A stretch of 15,393 bases of DNA from Nitrospirota bacterium (GTDB lineage Bacteria > Nitrospirota > JACRHJ01): positions 1 through 15,393 of the forward strand of contig JAJYGS010000039.1 in assembly GCA_021785055.1 (NCBI GenBank), written 5' to 3'. Numbering within the stretch: position 1 is the first letter of the stretch; each line of letters opens with the position of its first letter. Shown here in pieces: positions 1-6,125 of this stretch. The notes under the pieces are model-generated. The model was given only the letters and a program-made list of their open reading frames with translations. It was not told the origin of the DNA and did no database searches. Made by a program: the position numbers and the translations under genes.

Positions 1-22
1 CCGGGCTTGCTTATTTAAGCCA

Positions 23-51
23 TTGACATTTATTAGCGGTTTTGATACCGT
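23..51 (+). promoter_or_regulatory. Possible sigma-70 promoter for the three-gene operon
   Basis: A perfect TTGACA (23-28) is followed after 17 bases by TACCGT (46-51), a poor -10 box; GATACC (44-49) at 15-base spacing is an alternative. It lies 30-55 bases before the first operon gene. Only the -35 box is convincing, so this is tentative. Confidence 0.3.
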
Positions 52-79
52 ATCCCCTCAAGCGTTCAAGGAGGCGCCC

Positions 80-376
80 ATGAACCCGCTTTTTCTGATA
101 CTCTCCATTTCCGCCATATGCGTGATGCTCTACGCGCTTTACCGCGTAATCACCCTCCGGAAGAAGATACCCGGCGGGACGGTCAAGGATACGTGGAGTA
201 TACTCTCCTGGATGATAGCCATGTTCGCAATAGGCTATCTCACGACGCCTTTCTTTCCCTATCTGCCGCAGCTGATAAAAGACATAGTCGTGGGTGTAAT
301 ATTCTTGTTAGGGGCGATATTTGTCGTAATCGTCATAAATCTATTTTACAGGATTGTATCCGAGTTAGGGTTCTAA
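80..376 (+). CDS. Small three-helix membrane protein, IPGG-motif paralogue 1
   Basis: This 98-residue protein is not recognised. The start at 80 is preferred because AAGGAGG lies at 68-74, five bases upstream; an in-frame start at 23 would add 19 residues without a comparable site. Three hydrophobic segments are visible, at about residues 3-25, 40-60 and 69-92. A basic loop after the first contains LRKKIPGG, and the last segment ends VVIVINLFYRI. The protein is almost entirely membrane-embedded with short loops and no catalytic motif. The next gene encodes an ungapped paralogue starting two bases after this stop, so the two are certainly co-transcribed. It could be a subunit of a small membrane complex or a stand-alone relative of a sensor-protein membrane domain; both are guesses. 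Confidence 0.8.
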   Translation: MNPLFLILSISAICVMLYALYRVITLRKKIPGGTVKDTWSILSWMIAMFAIGYLTTPFFPYLPQLIKDIVVGVIFLLGAIFVVIVINLFYRIVSELGF

Positions 377-378
377 AG

Positions 379-675
379 ATGCCGACATTGGAGAAAATAA
401 TGGAACTGGTGCCCATCATACTGATGGGATATGCGTGGATTCGCGTCTACCGCCTCAGGAGGCGCATACCGGGCGGCGTTATGAAGACCGCCTGCAATAT
501 ACTTTCCGAGCTTATCGGCCTTTTCTTCGCCGGTTATCTCGCCGTCCCGTTCTACTCCATGCTGCCGGAATATTCCCGGGAGGTATTGACTGGCATAATG
601 TTCCTTTTCGCGGCGTTATTCGCGGTTATCGTCATAAATCTCTTCCAGATGATACTGGAAGAGGCCGGAGTATAA
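379..675 (+). CDS. Small three-helix membrane protein, IPGG-motif paralogue 2
   Basis: This 98-residue protein aligns without gaps to the preceding gene product, with about 43 identical positions counted by eye. Shared blocks are RxRxIPGG at about residues 27-33, ILS near 41-43, GYLxxPF near 52-58, LP near 62-63, and the stretch ending AVIVINLF. Three hydrophobic segments are expected at about 5-24, 38-60 and 70-92. The start lies two bases after the upstream stop with little room for its own ribosome-binding site, which suggests translational coupling. The pair is an old tandem duplication, since divergence is substantial while length and motif positions are kept. No function is assigned. 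A heteromeric assembly is plausible but not shown. Confidence 0.78.
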   Translation: MPTLEKIMELVPIILMGYAWIRVYRLRRRIPGGVMKTACNILSELIGLFFAGYLAVPFYSMLPEYSREVLTGIMFLFAALFAVIVINLFQMILEEAGV

Positions 676-680
676 AGAAG

Positions 681-908
681 ATGCCGGAGAAGGCCGAGAT
701 ACTGAAAAAGGACATACGGGAGATACTGGGGGATCTGCCGAGCAATATTTTCCTTTCGAGAATCGACAAGGCGATAGACGACGCCGGGGCTGACCCTGAG
801 GCCCTCAAGAAGGCCGCAGAGCGCATCGCGGGCATGGTGAAGCTCTTCATCGGCCTGCCCCAGGCGGAGAGAATCCGGGCGAGGTGCGGGGAGATATTCA
901 GGGGCTGA
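681..908 (+). CDS. Small helical soluble protein in the membrane-protein operon
   Basis: A 75-residue, highly charged protein starting five bases after the stop of the second membrane protein, with GAAGA just ahead of the ATG. It has no signal peptide or membrane segment. Its composition and heptad-like spacing (EKAEILKKDIREILGDL, then EALKKAAERIAGMVKLF, then QAERIRARCGEIF) suggest three or four alpha helices. The only cysteine is Cys70. I do not recognise the family. Its place as third gene of a tight operon suggests a cytoplasmic partner or regulator of the two membrane proteins, which is inference. Confidence 0.7.
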   Translation: MPEKAEILKKDIREILGDLPSNIFLSRIDKAIDDAGADPEALKKAAERIAGMVKLFIGLPQAERIRARCGEIFRG

Positions 909-955
909 AGGGCATGTATTTGCAACTTACGGAAAGATAGCTTGGCGGGTCGGCC

Positions 956-1264
956 TTACCCGTTTATAATCAGCGCAAGGATTACCATGCGCTCGCCGTC
1001 CGAGCGGAAGCCGTGCGGCTCGTTCGGACGCGAGGTTATCATCTCGCCTTCCTTCATCTTGAATTCGCTCTCGCCAATGGTAAAGCTCCCGCTCCCCTTG
1101 TACAGGAACATCACCACCTCCGCGGGCGATACGTGGCGCGGAACTCCCTGGCCCTCTTCGAGGCAGAAAAGCACTGCCCGGAAGGCCGTGGAATCGAAAA
1201 GCATCTTCGTCCGCGCCCTCTCCGGGTTAAACTCTATCTCGTCGTCGAGTTTTATAGGAAGCAT
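956..1264 (-). CDS. Small single-domain cupin protein
   Basis: A 102-residue protein with the cupin beta-barrel pattern. A GQGVPRHVSPAEVVMFLYKG-like motif 1 occupies residues 38-57, and PNEPHGF at 80-86 is motif 2. Candidate metal ligands are His44, Glu49 and His84; the usual second histidine of motif 1 is Ser46, so the canonical 3-His/1-Glu site is incomplete. The end of the protein (MVILALIING) is the usual last strand. It starts four bases after the stop of the seven-haem cytochrome on the same strand, so the two form an operon. The substrate cannot be predicted: small cupins can be sensors, isomerases or binding proteins. It converges with the three-gene operon, leaving 47 bases between them. 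Confidence 0.8.
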   Translation of the reverse strand: MLPIKLDDEIEFNPERARTKMLFDSTAFRAVLFCLEEGQGVPRHVSPAEVVMFLYKGSGSFTIGESEFKMKEGEMITSRPNEPHGFRSDGERMVILALIING

Positions 1265-1268
1265 ATCA

Positions 1269-1916
1269 TTACCAGTGCGTCTTGAGCTCTCCCTTCGAGA
1301 GCACCTTGCCCGCGAACGACGCCGAATGACATCGGTTGCACACCTTCAGCATGAGTTCCTTCGAGGAGACCGTATCGCTTACGTTGTGGTCGCCGTCCGG
1401 CATGTGGCACCTCTGGCATGTGGCGCTGTATTTCGGCCCCATGACCTTGTATACCACGTACATCTTCGAGAGAAAATAGCTCTTCGCGTGCTCGGATTTA
1501 TGGCATGTCCGGCAGATTTCCGGGTCGCGGGCGACTTTGAGCGAAAAGGTATGCCAGGGATGGCACGAGGTGCATTTCACCTTCCCGGCGTGCGCCCCGG
1601 CAAGCGTCTCCTTTACCCTTATCGGATGACATTTCATGCACACGTCCTGACCGGGATGCGCGATGAACTGCGGCGAATCGAAGCCCTTGTCGTGGTTGCC
1701 GTGGCAGCTTGGGCATTTTACCCCGGCCTTCGCATGGGCGCTCTCAAGCCAGGTCTCGGCTATCCAGGGCGTTATCTCTTTCTTGGAATGGCATTGGTAG
1801 CAGGAGAAGTTGGTATCCACCGCCGCCGGGGCCGTTGCGGCAAAAACCGGGGCCGAAGCCGCGCAGAGAGTCAAAACCGCCGTCAACCATCCCGCAAATA
1901 CATGGCGCTCTCTCAT
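1269..1916 (-). CDS. Periplasmic seven-haem cytochrome c
   Basis: A 215-residue secreted multihaem cytochrome. Residues 1-26 form a Sec signal peptide (MRER, a hydrophobic core, then APVFA). Seven CXXCH haem-binding motifs start at Cys39, Cys68, Cys93, Cys115, Cys135, Cys167 and Cys193, about one per 27 residues. Extra histidines (His61, His75, His87, His109, His122, His143, His177) are candidate distal haem ligands. The start at 1916 is chosen because GGAGGG lies just upstream and it gives a clean signal peptide; an upstream in-frame ATG at 1952 would bury that signal. The layout resembles the c554/hydroxylamine-oxidoreductase-like multihaem group, which carries electrons or reduces nitrogen or sulfur compounds in the periplasm. 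With no catalytic partner beside it, an electron-carrier role is the safe reading. Confidence 0.9.
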   Translation of the reverse strand: MRERHVFAGWLTAVLTLCAASAPVFAATAPAAVDTNFSCYQCHSKKEITPWIAETWLESAHAKAGVKCPSCHGNHDKGFDSPQFIAHPGQDVCMKCHPIRVKETLAGAHAGKVKCTSCHPWHTFSLKVARDPEICRTCHKSEHAKSYFLSKMYVVYKVMGPKYSATCQRCHMPDGDHNVSDTVSSKELMLKVCNRCHSASFAGKVLSKGELKTHW

Positions 1917-1964
1917 TATCCCTCCGTCTCGGATTGCTTGAAGCCAGGGCATACTGTTTAAAAC

Positions 1965-1973
1965 ATTATATCA
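1965..1973 (-). promoter_or_regulatory. Extended -10 promoter for the cytochrome/cupin operon
   Basis: On the minus strand TGATATAAT (complement of 1965-1973) gives a perfect TATAAT with an upstream TG, the extended -10 form, about 50 bases before the cytochrome start. No convincing -35 box is seen, which is tolerable for an extended -10 promoter. Confidence 0.4.
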
Positions 1974-2061
1974 GAAAAAGGGCGGGTTTTTCTTAAAAAG
2001 CCTTAAAATAAACGCCCATGCGATAAAAATCCAGACAACCCCTTTAAATAAGAGCGCAATT

Positions 2062-3141
2062 ATGTTAAATTTATCGTCCATGAAATTATTGTCCATAAGA
2101 TTGTCGGCGTCCCTGCTTTTCATGCTGGCCGCTTCAGCCGCGTTCGGCCAGGGTGGTGCTGGGCAGGTGGAGGTGAGATACCTCGGCGCGAGGAGCTACT
2201 ACGCCTTCACGCGCGTGGTCTTCGATACCGGGGACTTGAAGCCAGAGACATTCAGGATAAACTTCGACCCCGCCGGAAACCAGGCGATATTGTATCCGCA
2301 GTCCGGGACGATGTCTCTTTCTTTCGCGCCCGTGCAGGCTGTAAGCGACATCGTCCGGGAGGTAAATTTCACTCAGGTAAACAACCAGCCGGCGATAGTC
2401 ATATCGCTTTCGTCCGCCGCCGCTCCGGGTTACAGGGTGTCGTACCTAAGCGAGCCGAACAGGATCGCGCTGGATTTCTATAGCAGCGATAAAAGCCGGG
2501 ACACCGGTTTCATGCAGCTCGTCAGGCCGGTGCGGACGGTGGCTATCGACCCCGGCCACGGCGGGCGCTTCTTCGGCAGCTTCCGGATGGGCGGCATGCC
2601 GGAAAAAGAGCTTGCGATGGACGTCGCGCTCAGACTAAGGAAGGCATTGACGGCGATGGGTTTCAGGGTCGTCCTGACAAGGGAGGGCGATACCGAGGTC
2701 ACCTCCGTAGAGCGCGCAGGTATAGCGAACGCGGCAAAGGCGGACGTCTTCGTCTCCATTCACGCATCCGGCTCCTACGGCACGAAAGGGCAGGGGCCGG
2801 AGTTTTATACCCTCGGAGCGGGCGAGCTTGGCGCCGGGGCCAAGCCGAAAGGGCCTATGGTCTGGGACGAGCAGAACGCGCCGTATCTCCCGGATGACCT
2901 AAGGCTCGCGAGGAGCCTGATGCTCGAAATGGGCGCCGTCAGCGCGCGCGCGCCCGTGCTTCACCAGACGAGGCTTGCGGGTTTCGACGGCCTTGCCATG
3001 CCCGCCGTCATGGCGGAGCTTGGAGACATAGACGACCCCGACCAGGCCCAGAGGCTTATGGACGAGGCCTACAGGGACAAAATCGCGGCCAGGCTTGCCC
3101 GCGGCATAGAAGATTTCGCAAGAGGGGGGGTGGTCAAGTGA
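2062..3141 (+). CDS. amiC: N-acetylmuramoyl-L-alanine amidase (AMIN + Amidase_3)
   Basis: A 359-residue periplasmic cell-wall hydrolase that cleaves the bond between N-acetylmuramic acid and the stem peptide, typically during daughter-cell separation. Residues 7-29 form a signal peptide ending AAFGQ. Residues about 35-135 are a beta-rich AMIN-type targeting domain, and 158-355 the Amidase_3 catalytic domain. Zinc-site and catalytic residues are visible: His166 in DPGHGG, Glu181 in PEKELAMD, His234 in SIHAS and Glu319 in PAVMAELGD. The start at 2062 has AAGAG seven bases upstream; an in-frame ATG at 2080 is the alternative and leaves the signal peptide intact. The stop overlaps the GTG start of the GerMN gene by four bases. 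The symbol reflects the AmiC-like architecture rather than proven orthology. Confidence 0.92.
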   Translation: MLNLSSMKLLSIRLSASLLFMLAASAAFGQGGAGQVEVRYLGARSYYAFTRVVFDTGDLKPETFRINFDPAGNQAILYPQSGTMSLSFAPVQAVSDIVREVNFTQVNNQPAIVISLSSAAAPGYRVSYLSEPNRIALDFYSSDKSRDTGFMQLVRPVRTVAIDPGHGGRFFGSFRMGGMPEKELAMDVALRLRKALTAMGFRVVLTREGDTEVTSVERAGIANAAKADVFVSIHASGSYGTKGQGPEFYTLGAGELGAGAKPKGPMVWDEQNAPYLPDDLRLARSLMLEMGAVSARAPVLHQTRLAGFDGLAMPAVMAELGDIDDPDQAQRLMDEAYRDKIAARLARGIEDFARGGVVK

Positions 3142-3743
3142 ACGAGAGAGTAAAAGGTGACGGGGCGTCCTGGCTCTGGATAGTCCTGGCGGCGATACTC
3201 GCCTCCGCGCTGTCCGTCGGCACGTTTTATTTCTTCCAGGCGACAAGCCGCCCGGCAAAGAGAATAATGCCCGCCGCCCCCGCCTTCAAGGAGGTAAGCG
3301 CCGCGCAGGGGGCGCAGATGACGCTTAAGATATATTTTCCGCTCCAGGACGGAAGCGGACTTTCGCCGGAGACGAGGCAGGTCGCCCAGTCCACCGACGA
3401 GACGCAGGAGGTGAAGGAAGTCCTCTCCGAGCTTATACGCGGGCCGCTCTCGGCGAACCTCGCCCCCGCCCTGCCCGCAGTCACGCAGGTAAAAAGCGCG
3501 TTTATAGACCCCTCCACCGGCACGGCATACGTGGATTTCTCCCGCGACGTCCAGACGCAGTTCCCCGGCGGCGCCTGGACGGAGACGCTCGCGATATACT
3601 CCGTCGTCAATACGCTTGCCGAGGACTTCCCGGACATCAAGCGGGTGCAGATACTCATCGACGGCAACGTCGAGTCCTCCCTCGCCGGCCACATAGACAT
3701 CACCCGCCCCTTCGCGCCAAGAACCGCGCTGAACAGGGAGTAA
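3138..3743 (+). CDS. Membrane-anchored GerMN-domain protein
   Basis: A 201-residue protein with a single N-terminal membrane anchor (residues 12-34, starting WLWIVLAAILASAL) and a GerMN (sporulation/spore germination) domain at about 58-190. Typical GerMN features are the LKIYFP strand, the VKEVLSELIRGP helix, the AYVDFSRDV strand, the TLAIYSVVNTLAEDFPDIKRVQILIDG block and a closing strand near GHIDI. It starts with GTG inside the amidase stop codon region, so translation is coupled. In other bacteria the domain occurs with cell-wall amidases outside spore formers, and a peptidoglycan-binding or amidase-modulating role outside the inner membrane is likely. The family's biochemical function is not established. 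Confidence 0.88.
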   Translation: MNERVKGDGASWLWIVLAAILASALSVGTFYFFQATSRPAKRIMPAAPAFKEVSAAQGAQMTLKIYFPLQDGSGLSPETRQVAQSTDETQEVKEVLSELIRGPLSANLAPALPAVTQVKSAFIDPSTGTAYVDFSRDVQTQFPGGAWTETLAIYSVVNTLAEDFPDIKRVQILIDGNVESSLAGHIDITRPFAPRTALNRE

Positions 3744-3754
3744 AAAGGAAATAA

Positions 3755-3850
3755 ATGAGTAAGACGGAATATTATCCAACCAGAGAGGAAAAGTTTAACC
3801 CCTTCTCTTTTTCCGTCCGGGCGGCGGGGAAAATGGTCTCCGTAAGATGA
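3755..3850 (+). CDS. Tiny ORF coupling GerMN to dpnI, or a truncated gene start
   Basis: A 31-codon ORF opens 11 bases after the GerMN stop, with AGGAAA upstream, and ends in TGA that overlaps the ATG of the dpnI homologue as ATGA. The peptide is basic and aromatic (MSKTEYYPTREEKFNPF, ending KMVSVR), with no recognised motif. Its base composition is host-like rather than AT-rich like the following genes. Two readings fit: a short leader peptide that delivers ribosomes to dpnI, or the 5' remnant of an ancestral operon gene cut off by insertion of the cassette. There is no independent proof that it is translated. Confidence 0.4.
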   Translation: MSKTEYYPTREEKFNPFSFSVRAAGKMVSVR

Positions 3851-4620
3851 ACCTCTATTTCTTACAAGAGGATGCGTTCCTCAAATATAAAAGCCCGTCC
3901 CAACGAATTAGAGTAATGAGCGAATGTTGGTTTGGCGGACAGATGTATTGCCCCGCTTGTGCGTCTAAAGAAATAAGAACTTTCCCAAATAATAAAAAGG
4001 TTGCCGATTTTTATTGTCCTGAATGTAATGAACAGTTCCAACTAAAGTGCCAGTCAAAAACATTGGCAGGTCGGATAACGGACGGTGCTTATGATGCTTT
4101 GATAATGGCAATGAATCAAAGAAAGCTGCCGAATTTTTTCTTCCTCCATTACGTGCCCACAAATTATTTCGCACAAAATCTGACGCTTGTCCCGAACTTT
4201 TTCTTTTCAAGTTCGATTATCGAGAAAAGGAAGCCGCTTTCGGAGAATGCAAGAAGGCACGGTTGGGTAGGATGCAACATCCTTTATAAAAATATTGCCG
4301 ATGAAGGAAAAATAAAAATAATCGAGGATGGGGAAATATTAGAACCGGACAAAGTACGCGCGGCATGGAAGAAAACGTGCTTCTTAAAAAATGCTCGCGT
4401 AGAGTCGCGGGGTTGGCTCAACGACGTAATGCACTGCATCAATGAAATAGGGAAAAAGGATTTTGGGCTTGATGAGGTATATTCCTTTGAAGAATATCTT
4501 TGTGGGCTTCATCCTGATAATAAAAATGTGAAAGCAAAAATAAGGCAGCAACTTCAAATTCTGCGGAATAACAACTTTTTGGAATTTATTGACAACAAAG
4601 GAAAGTATCATATTGGATAA
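3847..4620 (+). CDS. dpnI: DpnI-family endonuclease for methylated GATC
   Basis: This 257-residue protein matches DpnI of Streptococcus pneumoniae (about 254 residues) over its whole length, as I recall that sequence. DpnI cuts GATC only when the adenine is N6-methylated, so it restricts Dam-modified foreign DNA without a partner methylase. Shared features are a zinc site Cys35-x2-Cys38 with Cys57-x2-Cys60, the VADFYC catalytic strand, INDGAY-like TDGAYDAL, NFFFLHY, IIEKRKPLSENARRHGWVGCNI, and a C-terminal winged-helix block ending KIRQQLQILRNNNFLEF (about 190-257). In the PD-(D/E)XK core Asp54 and Lys67 are kept, but the position expected to be Glu is Gln65 (codon CAA). The gene is AT-rich with many AAA and TTT codons, unlike its neighbours, indicating horizontal acquisition. 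Activity is plausible but unproven because of Gln65. Confidence 0.93.
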   Translation: MNLYFLQEDAFLKYKSPSQRIRVMSECWFGGQMYCPACASKEIRTFPNNKKVADFYCPECNEQFQLKCQSKTLAGRITDGAYDALIMAMNQRKLPNFFFLHYVPTNYFAQNLTLVPNFFFSSSIIEKRKPLSENARRHGWVGCNILYKNIADEGKIKIIEDGEILEPDKVRAAWKKTCFLKNARVESRGWLNDVMHCINEIGKKDFGLDEVYSFEEYLCGLHPDNKNVKAKIRQQLQILRNNNFLEFIDNKGKYHIG

Positions 4621-4825
4621 TCCAGAATTAGAAGATTTTGATTCAGAGGGAGAATGTTTTTATTGTGGAGAACCTTTTACAGAATGCAAAACAATAATTT
4701 TTAGGGGTTTTAAAAAAATTGGCTATATTCCGGCAATAACAGATAAAATAAGTTATATGAATTACTTCTGGCATTCAGGATGTGTTGAAGATTTCAAAAA
4801 AGACATAAAAAATGAATGTTCATAA
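4613..4825 (+). CDS. Small Cys/His protein after dpnI, probable zinc binder
   Basis: An AT-rich gene for about 70 residues. The TTG start at 4613 is favoured because AAGGAA lies nine bases upstream, inside the dpnI 3' end; an in-frame TTG at 4589 would add eight residues. The start overlaps the dpnI stop by eight bases and the 3' end overlaps murI by 14 bases. The protein contains CFYCG near residues 12-16 and HSGC near 54-57 (C-x2-C ... H-x2-C), a treble-clef-like zinc-binding pattern, with acidic and aromatic residues around it. It is not recognisably DpnD of the pneumococcal locus. Its tight linkage suggests it belongs to the same transferred unit, perhaps as a nuclease accessory; that is inference. 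Confidence 0.65.
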   Translation: MDNPELEDFDSEGECFYCGEPFTECKTIIFRGFKKIGYIPAITDKISYMNYFWHSGCVEDFKKDIKNECS

Positions 4826-5669
4826 AAATTCCAACCCCATCGGCATATTCGACTCCGGAATCGGCGGGCTGACCGTATTGAAGGAAATCCATCGCCAGAT
4901 ACCGGGCGAGAACTTAATCTACTTCGGCGACACCGCGAGAGTCCCGTACGGAATCAAGTCCGCCGAGACGGTGCGGCGCTTCTCGCGGGAGATTGCGGAC
5001 TACCTCGTCCGGCTGGACATCAAGATGCTTGTCGTGGCCTGCAATACCGCTTCCGCCGCCGCGCTGAATACGCTTCGGGAGAGCCTGCCCATACCCGTCG
5101 TCGGGGTGCTGATGCCCGGCGCGTACGCCGCCTCCCGCGCCACGCATACAGGCAGGGTTGGCGTCATAGGCACGGAGTCTACCGTCGCCTCCGGCGCGTA
5201 CGACCGGCTAATCCGCAACATACGGCCCGGCACGGAGATATTCGCGCTGCCGTGCCCGCTCTTCGTGCCGCTCGTGGAGGAGGGCAGACTTACCGGCGAG
5301 ATTACCGCGCTTGTCGCAAAGGAGTATCTTTCGCCCATAAAGGAGAAGAAAATCGATACGCTCGTCCTGGGCTGCACGCACTACCCGCTCTTGAAACCGG
5401 TAATCGGCGAGGTCATGGGCGGCTCCGTTACGCTTATCGACTCTGCGGACGAGACGGCGCGGGAGGTAAGGCGCGTTCTTACGAAGAATGGACTTTTGAA
5501 CCTGGGGGAAATTCCCCCTCGCTCCCCCCTTTGTCAAAAGGGGGAGGGGGGGGATTTAAATACCGGCTTCATAAGGTATTACGTAACCGACGCGCCGGAG
5601 CGTTTCAAGGCCATCGGAGAGCGCTTCCTGGGATACGAGATCCCGGAGGTCGGGAAGGCGGAGTTGTAA
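4812..5669 (+). CDS. murI: Glutamate racemase
   Basis: A 285-residue cytoplasmic enzyme that converts L-glutamate to D-glutamate for peptidoglycan. Both catalytic cysteines are present: Cys77 in VVACNTASA and Cys188 in LGCTHYPLL, with His190 beside the second. The N-terminal IGIFDSGIGGLTVL carries Asp14. The family is usually about 265 residues; the excess is explained by about 19 codons (residues 231-249) encoded by a palindromic repeat just before the conserved C-terminal strand FIRYYVTDAPERF. The ATG at 4812 lies in AT-rich sequence with a weak ribosome-binding site and overlaps the upstream ORF, so the first seven residues may derive from the inserted cassette. It continues the cell-wall theme of the amidase and GerMN genes. 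Both active-site cysteines are intact, so activity is expected. Confidence 0.95.
   Translation: MNVHKNSNPIGIFDSGIGGLTVLKEIHRQIPGENLIYFGDTARVPYGIKSAETVRRFSREIADYLVRLDIKMLVVACNTASAAALNTLRESLPIPVVGVLMPGAYAASRATHTGRVGVIGTESTVASGAYDRLIRNIRPGTEIFALPCPLFVPLVEEGRLTGEITALVAKEYLSPIKEKKIDTLVLGCTHYPLLKPVIGEVMGGSVTLIDSADETAREVRRVLTKNGLLNLGEIPPRSPLCQKGEGGDLNTGFIRYYVTDAPERFKAIGERFLGYEIPEVGKAEL
5502..5558. repeat. Palindromic repeat inserted in frame in murI
   Basis: An imperfect inverted repeat of C-runs and G-runs. The left arm (about 5509-5533) reads AAATT, C5, TCGCT, C6, TTT; the right arm (5536-5557) reads AAAA, G5, A, G8, ATTT; they are separated by a short TGTC-like loop. It resembles the widespread bacterial intergenic repeat of the type AATCCCCC...CCCCCTTT-AAAGGGGG...GGATT. 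Its 57-base span equals 19 codons and leaves the reading frame open. Confidence 0.8.
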
Positions 5670-5670
5670 G

Positions 5671-5702
5671 CCCCCTCTCCCACGGCGGGGAAAGGGTTCC
5701 GT
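5671..5702. repeat. Degenerate C/G-run intergenic repeat after murI
   Basis: CCCCCTCTCCCACGGCGGGG followed by AAAGGG resembles the widely dispersed CCCTCTCCC...GGGAGAGGG family, also seen at 13891-13925 in this window. It can form a weak hairpin between the convergent murI and Pro/His-rich genes, and may help end transcription, though no T-tract follows. Confidence 0.45.
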
Positions 5703-5705
5703 GGT

Positions 5706-6125
5706 TTAATCCCCGTCGTCCCTTCTCCACCGGCCATGTTCATGCCCATGCCGGCGTCCGTGTTCGCGCCTTTCATGCTTATACCAGCCCCTGTGTCTTC
5801 CCATGTCGTGCCGGGCGCGCATCCACCTGCCGTGCGACATATAGAAATGCCTGCCGTCGTCCCTGAACTCGTGCCCTCGGACGAAATGCGGATGGCGATA
5901 GCGGTCATAGTAGAACCACTCCGCGCGCCCGGGATTCCAGAACCAGTATGACGGCGGGCCGGGCGCGATGACCACGCCGGGCGGCGGCGGAAGCACTACC
6001 ACCGGCGCGGGCGGCACAGGCACCGGGATGGGCGGCGGCGTGATATAGATGCTTACTCCCGCGAGCGCGGGCACGGACGAAAGTATTGCCGCCATGACGG
6101 CGGCTGCCAGCAGATGTCTCTTCAT
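5706..6125 (-). CDS. Secreted Pro-rich, His/Arg-rich protein
   Basis: A 139-residue exported protein of unknown function. Residues 1-22 are a clear signal peptide ending VPALA. Next comes a proline-rich stretch at about 28-60 (TPPPIPVPVPPAPV, then PPPPGVVIAPGPP), then an aromatic block YWFWNPGRAEWFYYDRYRHP at about 60-78, then a tail rich in His, Arg and Gly (GRRHGHEHGRWRRDD). The upstream sequence carries GAGGGGG about eight bases before the ATG. The aromatic Trp/Tyr block resembles small periplasmic or outer-surface proteins with a proline linker, and the His-rich tail could bind metals. No catalytic motif is visible. It is a single-gene unit converging on murI. Confidence 0.8.
   Translation of the reverse strand: MKRHLLAAAVMAAILSSVPALAGVSIYITPPPIPVPVPPAPVVVLPPPPGVVIAPGPPSYWFWNPGRAEWFYYDRYRHPHFVRGHEFRDDGRHFYMSHGRWMRARHDMGRHRGWYKHERREHGRRHGHEHGRWRRDDGD

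Noticed and set aside
942..1961. A 339-codon open frame on the plus strand
   Set aside because: It is antisense to the cytochrome and cupin genes, whose haem motifs, signal peptide and spacing are clear. Its translation shows no domain.
5502..5558. The murI palindrome as a transcription terminator
   Set aside because: It lies inside an intact reading frame, has no T-tract, and the conserved C-terminal strand continues after it.
5252..5866. A 204-codon plus-strand frame over the murI 3' half
   Set aside because: It overlaps murI in another frame, has no ribosome-binding site, and its Arg/Gly-rich translation is typical of an out-of-frame GC-rich gene.
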